A stretch of 64,000 bases of DNA. Origin: Prosapia bicincta (Eukaryota; Arthropoda; Insecta; Hemiptera; Cercopidae). Positions 12,564 through 22,615 of this stretch are shown one piece after another. The position numbers were made by a program, and so were the translations under genes. The notes under the pieces are model-generated. The model saw nothing but the letters and a program-made list of their open reading frames with translations. It had not been told where the DNA came from and did not search any database. Positions within the stretch are counted from its first letter, which is position 1; each line of letters opens with the position of its first letter. The DNA lies in contig JBAIZL010000005.1 in NCBI GenBank assembly GCA_036971475.1, positions 162,228,886-162,292,885 on the forward strand, read 5' to 3'.

Positions 12564-12571
12564 TTGATTTC

Positions 12572-14100
12572 ATTCTACATTTTCAGGATCTATAAACTAT
12601 GAAGTTTACTTAAAATTGTTAAAAATTTTAATAGAGATCACAAAAGCATTAAAATATTCTATAATTGTATATAAAAATGTTTAGAATATATTAGAAAAAA
12701 TATCAAGCACACTGATGAAGATTGCTAGTATAATCGGTAGGTTTTTCATATATTTATTTAAATTATAAGTTCTGTAGGTTGATAACTTTTTTAGTTCAAA
12801 GGTAAGCATTTTTCCAATCAACATGGACAAAAAGATTTATTAAAAAAATAATAATTTTTTAATGAAAAGTAAAAGTTATCTAACTAACAGTTAGAGTAAA
12901 TATATGGTAAATTTGACTATTTAAAGACTGTGTAATGTCACAGAGTCATATAACTACTTAGGTAGGCCTATAACTACTCAGAGAAGACCCTTAGAGTTTA
13001 CACTATAGCTACAATATTTCCTAAATATTTTACGGGCGCGTGGGACCCCTTCTTCTCCCCTTACCAGTTTCACTCAAATTATCTTTCTGGATCCGCCACT
13101 GGACAAGTCGTACCATTAAATTGGTTGGTCATCTGTCATACAGCTTTGATTTAGTACCTAGTGCCTTTTTTTGTTTCCGAACATCAAAAACAAACTAACT
13201 GATCATCGATGTATAGATTACTATCAGATAACTTTAAATATTCGTTATGGCCACATAAGTTACGTAACTAGCGGGCAATAGCCAATAAGCCGTTCAGCCA
13301 GGCTAATCAGTATCTAGGCCTGGTGTTTAGTGTTCGTGTTATGTTTTGTACAAACATACTACCAACTGCTTGAATGTTATTTGCTCATAAATAAATTTAT
13401 CTGGATTCGAATGATTAAGATTTTTGGATTTCTGTTATCTGAATTGATTTTATAATGCATAGTAAGGGGAAGTTAATGTATGATAGCATTCAAACAACAA
13501 CATGGACAATGTAAAGTTGTTTATGGGAAATATTAGAGAAAATTATTTCATTATTAAAGTATTTTAAAATTTAATTTATTTAACACTTTAATAATTTAGC
13601 TAGTTTATGTGTAGCCTGTAAATGTCTTAAACTTATTTGTCAAGTAGTAGGCTTTAAATTAAAATAGACTAGTCTTTAAGTTTACAACCTTAGTTTTGTC
13701 ATCACATCAGTCTTAATAAACTCTTTATTACTTTTTACAATTCTTTATGGTCTTGGGATCTACTGAAAGAAATCATATATTTTGTAAAATTCATTTTTGA
13801 AAGGTACAGAGGTTTTTAAGAACCACACTGCACGTATTTAAAAATATATAGTAGGTTTACTTTCCAGTTATTAAAATTTGTAATTACAGTCTTCTTACAC
13901 TGTATCGCCTCAATTATTTTTGATATTGTGCTTTGTGTTTGTATGTCCTGACAGATACATATATTGTTTATTAAAAAGTTTTTATTATTCAGTTGAACTC
14001 ATCAATTTTGTTTTTTTTTTTACTGCAAAATTGTAGTAATATCTCTGTTGAAATGCAACTATTTGAAGAGCAAATAGTCAAGTATTATGTAATAAAAAAT
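12572..14100. other. no gene; one orphan hAT-like end
   Basis: AT-rich. CTGGATCCGCCACTG at 13087-13101 looks like the right terminal repeat of another hAT element (CAGTGGCGGATCCAG on the minus strand). The neighbouring 8 bp (GACAAGTC) are not found again to the left, so no complete element can be drawn. Confidence 0.5.
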
Positions 14101-14179
14101 TTTATAATATATTTTACATAAAAACTTTACCAGTGATTAATATTGGACCAACCATTAATTTTCCTTGCACAGTTCCACA

Positions 14180-14834
14180 AGCCCATTTAATGACTAAAGC
14201 TTATCCATTTGGCACATTAGTTTTTGTTTTCACTAATTATAATACCACACTAGACTAACTCGATTGGTTTAGTCCTCTTCAATCTTCTCAGATTCTGCTA
14301 ATTATTGAGCAGTTGGAGAAATTCTACGTTTAGATGGAGGTGAAGTCTCTCTTCAGGTTTTTGGGCCATCTTCTTTATTTCCTCTGACATCTTCAAAATA
14401 CTCATATCTCAGTGAATATATTTATTTTTTATATACTATACCAAGGAGCCACTAACCATATTCCTTAGTACCTTGTTCTGGAACATATGTATTCAATTCA
14501 TCAATACATTCAATTCTTTTGCACATCCCTAAACCTTACTACCATATAGCCAGATGGTTTTTAGAATTGGTTTTTAAATTGTTTACTTATTTGAGTTTTT
14601 ATGTAGGGATCAATATTACTTACAAATTTTATTTCTAGTTCTCTCTTCTTTTTTTTGAGTGGTGCTTCCATCTGAGCTTTGAATCTAGGTTCATGGCTAA
14701 ATACTTTGTATTATTTTCATAGAGTGTGGTGGTTTCATTAGTGTATCTAATAGTGGTGGATCTTTTACCGTGTCATTTATGAAATTGATGTAGACTGACT
14801 TCATGTCATTTAGCTTTATTTTCAATTTATCACT
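14180..14834 (-). pseudogene. Jockey-like LINE ORF2, RT C-terminal part
   Basis: Minus-strand translation resumes on this side of the 223-bp insertion with KLKIKLNDMKSVYINFIND. It continues through a worn copy of the KYLG.NLDSKLRWK..H block (NLDSKLRWKHH also occurs in active Jockey-like elements), then SNIDPYIKTQISKQ and weaker text down to about 14200. This is the thumb and C-terminal region of the reverse transcriptase. Several stops and frame changes are present. Confidence 0.7.
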
Positions 14835-15057
14835 ATTTATTAGGAATATACTGTGGTTGAATTGAATAATAAATACACAAAAACCTCTTAACCACAAACT
14901 TTATTTATTTGCCCCTAATGTACATTTCAGTTACCAAGTAACCATCTTCAGAGGGATAACATACAAAGACTCTGAAAGATGGTTACTTGGTAACTGAAAT
15001 GTACATAAGGGTAATATAAAGAAAGTTTGTAGTTAAGAGGTTTTTGAGTATTTATTA
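14835..15057. mobile_element. small inverted-repeat insertion (foldback B) with target duplication
   Basis: It interrupts the Jockey-like RT in mid-protein. TTTCAATTTATCACT occurs on both sides (14820-14834 and 15058-15072), a 15-bp target duplication. The two arms, about 14879-14949 and 14975-15050, are imperfect reverse complements containing TGTACATTTCAGTTACC or its complement. The centre holds a hammerhead-like core on each strand. There is no coding capacity. A duplication of this length with no hAT- or mariner-like end fits target-primed retrotransposition, as expected for a lone PLE terminal repeat; that classification is inference. Confidence 0.85.
14912..14955 (-). ncRNA. hammerhead-like ribozyme motif (copy B)
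   Basis: On the minus strand: CCCT, CTGAAGA, T, GGTTAC-TTG-GTAACT (stem II, last pair G-U), GAAATGTACATT, AGGG. Stem I is CCCU/AGGG (14955-14952 with 14916-14913). Stem III is the palindrome AUGUACAU. All core residues are present. The plus-strand arm at 14972-15011 carries a damaged version (CTGAAAGA, one extra A). Compared with textbook hammerheads there is one unpaired base between CUGAAGA and stem II, as in the other copies here. Confidence 0.55.
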
Positions 15058-15072
15058 TTTCAATTTATCACT

Positions 15073-15830
15073 TCATTCCAATCCTTTGTACATTGTCCTT
15101 TAGACTTTGTCAGTAGATTTATGTATATCTTGGTCAGTTGCTAATTATGGAGTGTGTTGTCTCCAAACATTCTAATGGCCTCTTCTTGTGTCATTAGAAT
15201 ATTGTATAAGTAAAGTATTGAACTCAATAGGCTACCTTGGGCTACTCCTGCTTTTTTTCTTTTAATTTAGAATATTCCCCTTTCTGTTTTATACTGAAGG
15301 TTCTGTCTGTCAAGTATGATTTAAACAACATATAATCTTTAGAAAATATTTTATTTAATTTGTAGATTAGATCTTCATGTAATATCGAAACCCTGAGGCC
15401 CATCTTAAAACAAAAAAGTACAAATTGTTGTATCTTCTGAGGCTTGCTCTATTATATCTGTTACTATATGACCTTGATCAATACTGAAATGTTTTCTCTG
15501 ACTCCAAACTGATATTCTGGGATCATATTACATTGTATTTCTCTCTATGTCTGGTTTAAGGATCTTCAATAAGAGTTTTGTGAATAGTTTAAAACTCACT
15601 AAACACTTGTAAATATTTACAAACTTGCCTATAGTAGGGAAGATGTGTCCCATTGTCAACTCAGACCATAACTGAATTTAGTTTATAACTATTGGGAGTA
15701 GTGATAATGGCCTGTATGACTTAACTTCGTTTGGTGATTTTCCAACCTAAAGAGCATTGTAACTTCTATCTTTCAAATATCTGGCACATATTTTAATTCG
15801 AAAGCTCTAATAATTAGATAGGTAAGCATA
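15073..15830 (-). pseudogene. Jockey-like LINE ORF2, reverse transcriptase core
   Basis: Minus-strand translation across frames gives VGKSPNEVKSYRPLSLLPIV (RT finger), KLLLKILN, NMIPEYQFGVREN (the QFGFR motif), then YKLNKIFSKDYMLFKSYLTD with RTFSIKQKGEYSK, and an altered VPQGS..SPILY segment. The YADD active site is not intact. The run SLLPIV...KLLLKI is split by a ~100-bp insertion related to the repeat at 4575. Motif order and spelling fit the Jockey clade. Confidence 0.75.
15575..15675. repeat. ~100-bp insertion in the LINE RT (dispersed repeat copy 2)
   Basis: It breaks the conserved YRPISLLPIV...KLLLK text of the host LINE. It contains the string also found at 4575-4606, which shows it is a mobile fragment. 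No terminal duplication is evident. Confidence 0.55.
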
Positions 15831-16780
15831 AGTACTCCCTCCTTCTAGCTTCTTTTCACTGGAAGCTCTTTGAGTATTTGTGTGGTGATAAGAATAAATC
15901 ATGGCGCTTTTTAAAACTAATGTTAGGTAGTCCTAATTACTTGAGCACCTTTTTTTATAGTTATCAGTGGCATTTATTCTGACATTGTATTGTTGTTGAT
16001 ATACAACTAATTCTCCATTATAGAAATGGAGAAAGTTGAAATATTTCTGTTGAGTGTTTCACAAACACATGCTTTCTTGTTTTTGTTTTCAGCCATGGCC
16101 CATTACCTTTTTCTAATTAATGTAATTGGCTTCTTCATTTTCTTGGTTACTCTCTAAAGAGAGTATGCTGTTTCTTTGGTCGATCCATATGGTTTAGATA
16201 TGAATAAAAAAAAACTTGTTCGAGTTTGCAGTTTATTTTCTTTATTTTTAACCTTTAATATTTAAAATTGTTGGGTCCAGTTTATATATGGACTGCTGTC
16301 ACCTTTTACTGACCCTTTTTTTTTCTGATATTAGTTGTCTTATTTCTACTGAGTAGTTGTTTCCTTTTGTGATGTAACTAACCTGTTTTTTATTTTTATA
16401 TGGTGAAGTTTATACAATCACCATTAATCTGTTAGAATCTTTATCAAATTGTTCTTTTGTTTTTAGTACTACTTAAGTTTGCACTAAGTATGTTCAAATC
16501 TCTTTATTGATAATTGTTTCACTCAATGTTAATATTACTGGTCAATTACCTGAGTTCAAATCTCTTTCTTGATAATTTTTTCACTCAGTGTTAATATTAC
16601 TGGTCAATTACCTGAGTTCAAATCTTAGTTCTCAATATTTACAAAATTTGCTGGTTATGAAGAAACCCAGAATCCTGTTCACATCTATCAGCCAGTATGT
16701 TGGTTTTCCTGAGGAGTGAAATTAGAACCTACCTCTTTAATTGCTACTTGCAATTCCTTACACTTCGGTGTTGACTTGCT
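15831..16780 (-). pseudogene. Jockey-like LINE ORF2, endonuclease-to-RT linker
   Basis: Decayed minus-strand coding sequence joins the endonuclease and RT: RILGFFITSKF (end of the endonuclease, usual P.LDFFI), PVILTLSETIINKEI, KEQFDKDSN, and a Lys-rich stretch. Many stops. It includes the tandem duplication at 16492-16624. Confidence 0.6.
16492..16624. repeat. 61/62-bp tandem duplication inside the LINE
   Basis: The unit starting GTTCAAATCTCTTT and ending ATTACCTGA occurs at 16492-16552 and 16553-16614, with a partial third copy to 16624. The two copies differ at only a few bases. It lies where the LINE endonuclease sequence ends, so it arose after insertion. Confidence 0.85.
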
Positions 16781-17130
16781 CTTCAGTCTGCATTTTTAGC
16801 ATTGTAATCACTACCTAGTATAGATCTTTCTCCAGCTCTTATAAGAAATTCGTTGTAATCATGTGATTTTAGATTGAGTCTGGGATGACAGTACACTGCT
16901 CCTACCATTAGGTCTTGGCTAGTAGACTTAATACACACTAGGGTTAGTAATACTTTTTCTGTCTGAAGATGACATTCTTCATAGTGTTTTATTGAATCCT
17001 TTATTAATACTGTGCTTTCACCTTTGGCCTAATAATCGGAGTAGTAGGTGTGACAAACCTTGTAGTCCTTGATCCTAAGATATAACTTTTTGTAAAATGT
17101 TTTTTTTTTTGTATCAAATAGACATGTATT
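16781..17130 (-). pseudogene. Jockey-like LINE ORF2, apurinic endonuclease fragment
   Basis: Minus-strand text with a few frame changes: KDSIKHYEECHLQTEKVLLT, then LVCIKSTSQDLMVGAVYCHP, then RLNLKSHDYNEFLIRAGERS, then ILGSDYNAKNADW. The GSDYNAK block with preceding VGAVY.HPR is the AP-endonuclease signature of Jockey/I-type LINEs (usual GGDYNAKH..W). The Asp and Asn of DYNAK are present. Upstream residues continue weakly to about 17110, where the PLE begins. Stops and frame changes show it is dead. Confidence 0.8.
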
Positions 17131-17154
17131 TTATGTTTGGTTAGAAATACTTAT

Positions 17155-17311
17155 CGAAATCTTGTTACTGTTCATGACGAGCTGGTTGTAAATTACAAAT
17201 TACACTTTTGCTATTACTTGCGACCAGACATTTGTTAACTAAAAGTTGTTAATTGTTAACTTACACTTGGAGGAAACGTTTTCGTCTTACGACTTCTTCA
17301 GCCTCGTATTT
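17155..17311 (-). repeat. PLE terminal-repeat-like segment (copy 1)
   Basis: This follows the PLE endonuclease stop on the minus strand. 17202-17301 matches 24179-24272 in the same orientation with small differences. 17155-17188 (Y block, CGAAATCTTGTT...GAGCTGG) matches the reverse complement of 24282-24316. It contains the hammerhead-like motif at 17305-17269. Together these look like the pseudo-LTR of a Penelope-like element. Confidence 0.7.
17269..17305 (-). ncRNA. hammerhead-like ribozyme motif next to PLE endonuclease
   Basis: On the minus strand, starting about 12 nt after the endonuclease stop: GAGG, CTGAAGA, A, GTC-GTAA-GAC (stem II), GAA, AACGTT (short palindromic stem III), T, CCTC. 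Stem I is GAGG/CCTC. Same strand as the PLE gene. Penelope-like elements are known to carry small hammerhead ribozymes in their terminal repeats, so position and orientation agree with the motif. Confidence 0.65.
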
Positions 17312-17317
17312 TTGCCG

Positions 17318-18162
17318 CTACGAATGCTGCTGTTGTGCTTTCTCGGTACCATCTTTTTGAAAGTTAGAAGTGATGTGATCGAAAAGTATGTGTGATCTGT
17401 GCCGTGTTTGTTCATTTAAGATGTCATTTTTATGTGTGTTGCTGTGTCTATATATTTCAAACTGTTCTACTGTGTTTAATTTATGGCCTTTGTTGCATGT
17501 GTGCAGGATGCTCATGTTATTTTCCATACTTTTGCATGAGTTTTTAGTGTCCATGAGGTGATTTGCGAAGGTGGATTCAATAGTAGTGTGCAGTGCCCTT
17601 TTGTGTTCTTTATATCTTTCAGCAAAAGATCTGCCTGTTTGTCCAATATAGAACTTATTGCAGTTGTCGCATTTTAGTTTGTATACTCCTGGGTTATTGT
17701 ATGTGTTGGTATTGTTATTAATGCTGTGTCTGATAGCTGTTTGGCTTTTATTTGTTGTTCTGTAAGCTACATTGTATCCTGCTTTTTTGAATTGGTGCGC
17801 TATCTTATTTGTGAGTTTGTTTATGTATGTGAGGGTGATGAATTTGTTTGTGTTCGTGTTTTTGTTGAGTATTTTTCTGTGTAGTTTGTCTATTAAATAA
17901 TTGTCATATCCATTTTTGTGAGCTAAATATTTGATTGTGTTTAGTTCCTCTGTGTAGTTAGTTGTGGACATAGGTATTTTATTTAGTCTGTGTAGTAAAT
18001 GTTTGAATGCTGCGTGTTTATGTTGTATTGGGTGGTTCGATGAATTGTGTATCAATGTGTCTGTCATGGTTGGCTTGCGGTATATGTTGAATTCATGTTT
18101 GTTTTGATTTTTTGTTATGGTGATGTCTAAGAAATTCAATGTTTTGTTGTTTTCAACTAAGA
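17318..18162 (-). pseudogene. Penelope-like element: RT C-terminus and GIY-YIG endonuclease
   Basis: An open frame of about 280 codons, 5'-truncated at an inversion junction near 18160; there is no genuine ATG. It starts VENNKTLNFLDITITKNQNK and FNIYRKPTMTDTLIH, the end of a PLE reverse transcriptase. A linker follows (HKNGYDNYLIDKLHRKI). The GIY-YIG endonuclease is at about residues 150-200 of the 273-residue stretch from NFLDITI: GVYKLKCDNCNKFYIGQTGR, then SFAERYKEHKRA and FANH. Visible key features are GVY and YIG, C157/C160 with H179 and H194 (the CCHH knuckle typical of PLE endonucleases), R170, and E225/E228 in EQFEIY. It stops at 17318, just before the hammerhead-like motif. The domain itself looks intact, but RT is missing, so it cannot transpose alone. 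Confidence 0.92.
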
Positions 18163-18262
18163 TGACGTTATAATACTATACAGAGGAAACATAAGGCAAT
18201 GCCAACAACTCCAAACACATATAAACAAAATACACAAAAATATCCAGTTCACTGCAGAAGTT
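18160..18262 (+). pseudogene. inverted piece of the same PLE: RT palm segment
   Basis: Plus strand: DDVIILYRGNIRQCQQLQTH, then INKIHKNIQFTAEV. DD is from the YVDD active site; the second PLE (22.6-23.8 kb) has DDIITLYRGNSRQCEKLL at the same place. In a normal PLE this runs straight into ENNKTLNFLDITI, but here that continuation is on the other strand, starting at the same junction. So the element's 5' piece is inverted relative to its 3' piece. The outer limit near 18250-18262 is where LINE text takes over. Confidence 0.8.
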
Positions 18263-20640
18263 GATAAGGAATTCAGCTAGACAGAACTGGACATAGCTTT
18301 CAATAAACTTGAAGATAAAAAAATTACCTGGAGGAGGCAATGTCCATACTGAATTCATAAAGCACCTTGAAAAAAAAGCAAAAAGCATGTTGCTAAATAT
18401 TTTTAACATGTTGTGGAATGGCAAAAGTGACATACCAAGCAGTTGGAAGAAAGCCACAATTGTGCCAATTAGGGAAACTAAAGCATCTGGGATGTAAATA
18501 GCAAACTACAGATAAATTACATTAAATCTAGCTAAAACTATGGAAAGAATGGTAGCAACAAGACTTCAGTACTACCTTGAGAGGAACAGACTGCTTAATC
18601 CACACCAAGCTCGATTTCGACCAAGATACACTATAATGCACTAGGTTACAAGACTAACACAAAGTATAAAATTCATTCAGTGAAACCAAATTTGTAACAT
18701 CAATCTTTATTGACTTCAAGAGAGCCTATGATACTGTGTGGAGAGCGAAACTTTTGAGCAAACTTGTGGAATTGCAGATAGGAATAAAGATGTTCAGTTG
18801 GTTGAAGACTTTCCTGATGCAGCGTTGGATAAGAACTAAATGGCAAACCAACACTTCAACTTACAAGCAAACTCAAGCAGGACTGCCTCAGGGAGCAGTA
18901 TTAAGCCCGATTTGGTTTAATATATACATTAATGACCTTCCAAACAAAATAAGATCAAAGAAGGTCAACTGTACCATGTAAACAGATGACATAGTTATTT
19001 GGACTGAGGCAGGAAATAAAAATAGGAGAATGTTTGAGACAATAGAAACTGAGCTTAATGAGGCTATGAAAGATATAGTTATTTGGAGTAATCCTAACAA
19101 CATGATTATAAATGATCAAAAGACATGTTATCAGCATTTCTCACTCAAAACCATAACCAAGAATAAAAGCTTGAAAACTAACAACAATAATATCCAGAAA
19201 TGTGCAGAGACAACATACTTGGGAATTAGAATGTATAATAAGCTTACATTTACAGTACATGCTGAAACTGTATCATCTAATGTTGCATATAAATCAAGCA
19301 TTTTAAAGAGACTGGCCGGAGCTAAAGGAGGGGATCTCTTGACCTTTTTAACAAAGCTTATAAGGCATACGTAAAGCCTCGTTTGACTTAGATTTCGGAG
19401 AAATCTTAACAACTGCCACCAAAATTGCAAAGAATAAACTTGAAGTAAGCCAGAACAACTGTTTACGTTTCATTGCAGGAGCAGTGAAGACGATTCCTAT
19501 AGCCTCACTCCAAGCCTACACAAGCAACAAACCATTAGATGAAAAATTCAACATGAAAACAGATATCCTTTATAAAATGTTGATGTATAGGAAACACAAC
19601 AATTCATGGATTATGGAATTACTTCCCAATCAAAGATTAAAAACTCAGAAAAGTTTTAAGCATGTGGTTGTTGGCAGGAAAATAAATACATCTGAAATTG
19701 AGCAGCCACCACAATTAGTAAACCCATTGGATTTCATGCAATTTAATGTGTCCATAAATCTTATTGAGCCAGTGAACAAGACTATTGACATGCCGGAAAA
19801 GATATCCCAAATTGCCTTGGAAACTTTAAACTCATGGTATCCACAGGACTTGTGGGTGATAATCTACACGGATGGGTCTAGAATGTATAGTGAAACGGGA
19901 GCGGGAATATACAGTGATTACTTCTCACACTATTTTGCACTGAGCAATAACTCAACTGTTTTTGAGGCAGAACTGTTTGCCATCAATGAGGCTCTTCAAC
20001 AGCCGATTCTAAGACCATGGCCTAATACCAATATTGTTTTATAGTGGACTCTAAATCCTCATTACAAGCAATGCCTAATAATGATAATACAGGTAGTGCA
20101 ATTTTACAGAATATAAAAAAGAATTATAAAAAACAATGTAATCAATATTGTAATGCAGTGGATCCCATCTCATATGGGAATACAGGTGAATGAGGCTGCA
20201 GATGAACTTGCAAAGAGAGGGACTAAAATTGTTCAAAAGCCATCAAAATTTCTATCACTACAAGCAAGAATAAAAAGTATTAAAACATCTTACCAACTAG
20301 GTTTTAGGAATATGATGAAGGAAATATTGAAGGACAAGTCCTATAATGCGTTTGAGGCGAACAGAACACTCCTGAGAAAAACATCTGTTGCTAACTTCAG
20401 ACTGGCCACAGGGGTTGACTGTCTCGCCTGACATCTCAGCAGAATGAAAATATTAGAATCCAACAGGTGCACAATATGTGCATGCCAAACATCTATTATG
20501 GACAAGGACCACCTTCTGGTCTACAGTGGACTAGATAAGGAAAGACAACAGCGAAGGAACTTACCTGGATTTTATTGGGAGGCAAGCTCTCAAATTGTAT
20601 AAGCCAACTGAGAGCCATTGGAAGAAGAAGAAGAAGAAGA
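18263..20640 (+). pseudogene. RNase-H LINE: RT and RNase H, with (GAA)n tail
   Basis: Plus strand, broken by stops and frame changes but readable. In order: TELDIAFNKLEDKK (18270s), VHTEFIKHLEKKAKSM, SWKKATIVPI, LAKTMERMVATRLQYYLERN, FKRAYDTVWRAKLL (RT block A region) near 18715, AGLPQGAVLSPIWFNIYIND near 18880, then YTDDIVIWTEAGN (usual YADD) near 18975, and YLGIRMYNKLTF. RNase H follows at 19860-20230: IYTDGSRMYSETGAGIY, FEAELFAINEAL, VDSKSSL, MQWIPSHMGIQVNEAADELA and KRGTK. The C-terminus ends near 20600. It is 5'-truncated where the PLE lies. It is inserted in ORF1 of the minus-strand Jockey-like LINE, whose text resumes at about 20645. Confidence 0.85.
20620..20640 (+). repeat. (GAA)n 3' tail of the RNase-H LINE
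   Basis: Six to seven GAA units directly follow the LINE's last coding region and directly precede host LINE sequence. They mark the 3' end of the insertion. The LINE at 56159-58241 ends in a (TAG)n tail in the same way. Confidence 0.8.
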
Positions 20641-20644
20641 TGTT

Positions 20645-21850
20645 TTACATTATCTTTATTTATAAATCTTAGTTTTTCATTCTTACATTTGGAACCATTT
20701 CAGGTTTACTATTCTTCACCAATTGACTGTAATTGACTTCTTGGAATATGTAATTTTTTTGTGGCTGAGTTTTTGGCGATGATTTATTTTCTCTTATTCT
20801 TTGCATCTTTCTAACTATTTCTCATCATCTATAGTTTGCTAATAATGTTCTGAGTAGGTAGCACTTGTAGGTAATACCTCTCTTGACTTGGTGAACATTT
20901 CTGATAAATGATGCCTCACACTTCTGACACAAATGAAGAACCTTCCATAAAAATCTTTTAGTGTGGTCATATCTCTGACAGTTCTTGCGTTGCGGGGCTT
21001 GTCTGTCCATTCTTAATGCTTCTATTCTGATTTTTGTGCACAAAAACAATATTGCACAAAAAATGAATACTGCACATTCTCCTTATATCTGTGGTATTAT
21101 CAAATGTCAGTATGAACTTTGATAGACCTTTTAGATCTTCTTTTGTCTTTATAAGTTTTAATTCAGCACTTATGCATTTAAAATCTTGAGCAGCTGATTC
21201 ATGTACTGTTTCTTATGGATTGCAAGATGGATGGATGTTTTTGGCCATAACGTTTTTGGCTGAAAGCTTTTGTTTATTTTTGTAACTATCCCATTACAGT
21301 TTTGTCACTTCGGCTATTTCTACTATAAGTAATTATTGCGTAACTAAGTGAATACTTTAGAACTTCCTTGCTGACTTGTTTCGTAACAATAATTTCATTT
21401 ATGTAGCAGACACACTAAGAGTAGTAGTAGTAAGTTATGAAGTATTCACCTTATTATGCAATAACTACTTATAGTTTAATCAGTGAATTAAAGATGATTA
21501 CAAGAAGTTACTTTATTTCTACCAATTTCCTGTCCTCTAGTGTTTCTACATTAATTTTAATCCGAACATTGGAGAAAGATAGAAAGACCTGTAGTTTATA
21601 TTATTCGTATTCAATAATTTTATTTTCTTGTAATATTTTATCTCTCTAACTACTACTTGGCTGTTTCTCTGTTCACAATATCTTCCTCTTTAGACTTAGT
21701 GGGGCTTCAGAATCAGCATTTTTATTTTTTAATTACGATAATTTATTTTTTCAGAGCTCTCTTCAATTTACTTTTTAAATTATTAATTTGGGTTTGTGTT
21801 TGTTAGTTCCACTATTGGAAGTTTCTAAATTACTTTCATTTTGAATCGAT
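20645..21850 (-). pseudogene. Jockey-like LINE ORF1 (gag-like, zinc knuckles)
   Basis: Minus strand. The N-terminal part (about 21850-21400) is Ser/Lys-rich: IQNESNLETSNSGTNKHKPK, then NADSEAPLSLKRK. Next comes LKGLSKFILTFDNTTDIRRI (across frames), the domain before the zinc knuckles. The knuckles follow at about 21010-20900: APQRKNCQRYDHTKRFL and LCQKCEASFIRNVH. They correspond to the usual VPQC..CQRYGHTK.YC and C.KC..~H blocks with some cysteines replaced. Then CYLLRTLLANYR (a worn hPANYKGC) and IRENKSSPKTQPQKNY down to the (GAA)n tail of the inserted LINE. Position and motif order identify it as ORF1 of the same element whose ORF2 is at 17130-14180. Confidence 0.7.
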
Positions 21851-21880
21851 CTTACGATTTTATCCTGTCTCACGAATACA

Positions 21881-22615
21881 TTTTTTTATTTCATTTTGTC
21901 CTTTCTATGACATCACATTTTCCCAGAAACATTTTCATCTCATTCAAATATTTTACAAAATATTCAATATATAATTCTGATCAATAATAGACTGAACTAC
22001 TACAGAAAATAATTTAGGAGTCAAATTAAAGTTTAAGGTTGAAATATCTATTGATTAAATTGAACTGCATCAAATGTAAAAGAATATAACTACTCATGCG
22101 TAATTCAAACTACTAATATATAAATCAATAAAAATAGGTCCATCTTTAGAAGAAGAAAAATTTACTTTTCCCCCATATCAGTTACATTTTTTAATATAAA
22201 CTGGCCAGGAACCGATCTGGAATTTTTGTAATTTTTTTTGTGGAAGATGAAAATTTGTTCACAAAGAATGCTAGGAACATATAGTATTTTATACACATTG
22301 AGAACATTTTAAAAAATGAAGCATACTTTTATTATTTAATAAATAGCTTTATACATAGCAATAATTTTTTATAGTTCCATTAGAGTTTCACCGCAAAATT
22401 ATTTATCTCTTAGTTGCATGTCTATATAATTACCGGCCAGTGTTATACTTTTTAAAGAACTCATTTCAATTGAATTTGTTAAAAAAAATTGTATTCAGTA
22501 AACATCCAATAAATTAATCACTTAAACAATAGTTTATGACTATCAGAACTTTAAATTTTGTAAATTTGTTTTGGAGATGTCGGGTCAAGCGGTGACGGTT
22601 TTAAAGGTAAGTACA
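21881..22615. other. no recognisable gene
   Basis: Very AT-rich. It may contain the 5' untranslated part of the Jockey-like LINE, but nothing can be assigned. Confidence 0.45.

Larger units (their letters stand above)
14100..21880 (-). mobile_element. Jockey-like LINE, interrupted by later insertions
   Basis: On the minus strand, reading from 21.9 kb down, the parts appear in the order of a Jockey-type element: ORF1 (gag-like, zinc knuckles), endonuclease, reverse transcriptase, RT C-terminus. The element is split by an RNase-H LINE with a (GAA)n tail (18263-20640), a Penelope-like element (17155-18262), a 223-bp inverted-repeat insertion (14835-15057) and a ~100-bp fragment near 15575-15675. 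Sequence between the end of ORF1 and the first recognisable endonuclease residues is missing or unrecognised. Outer limits are approximate. All reading frames carry stops, so it is dead. Parts are annotated separately. Confidence 0.75.
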
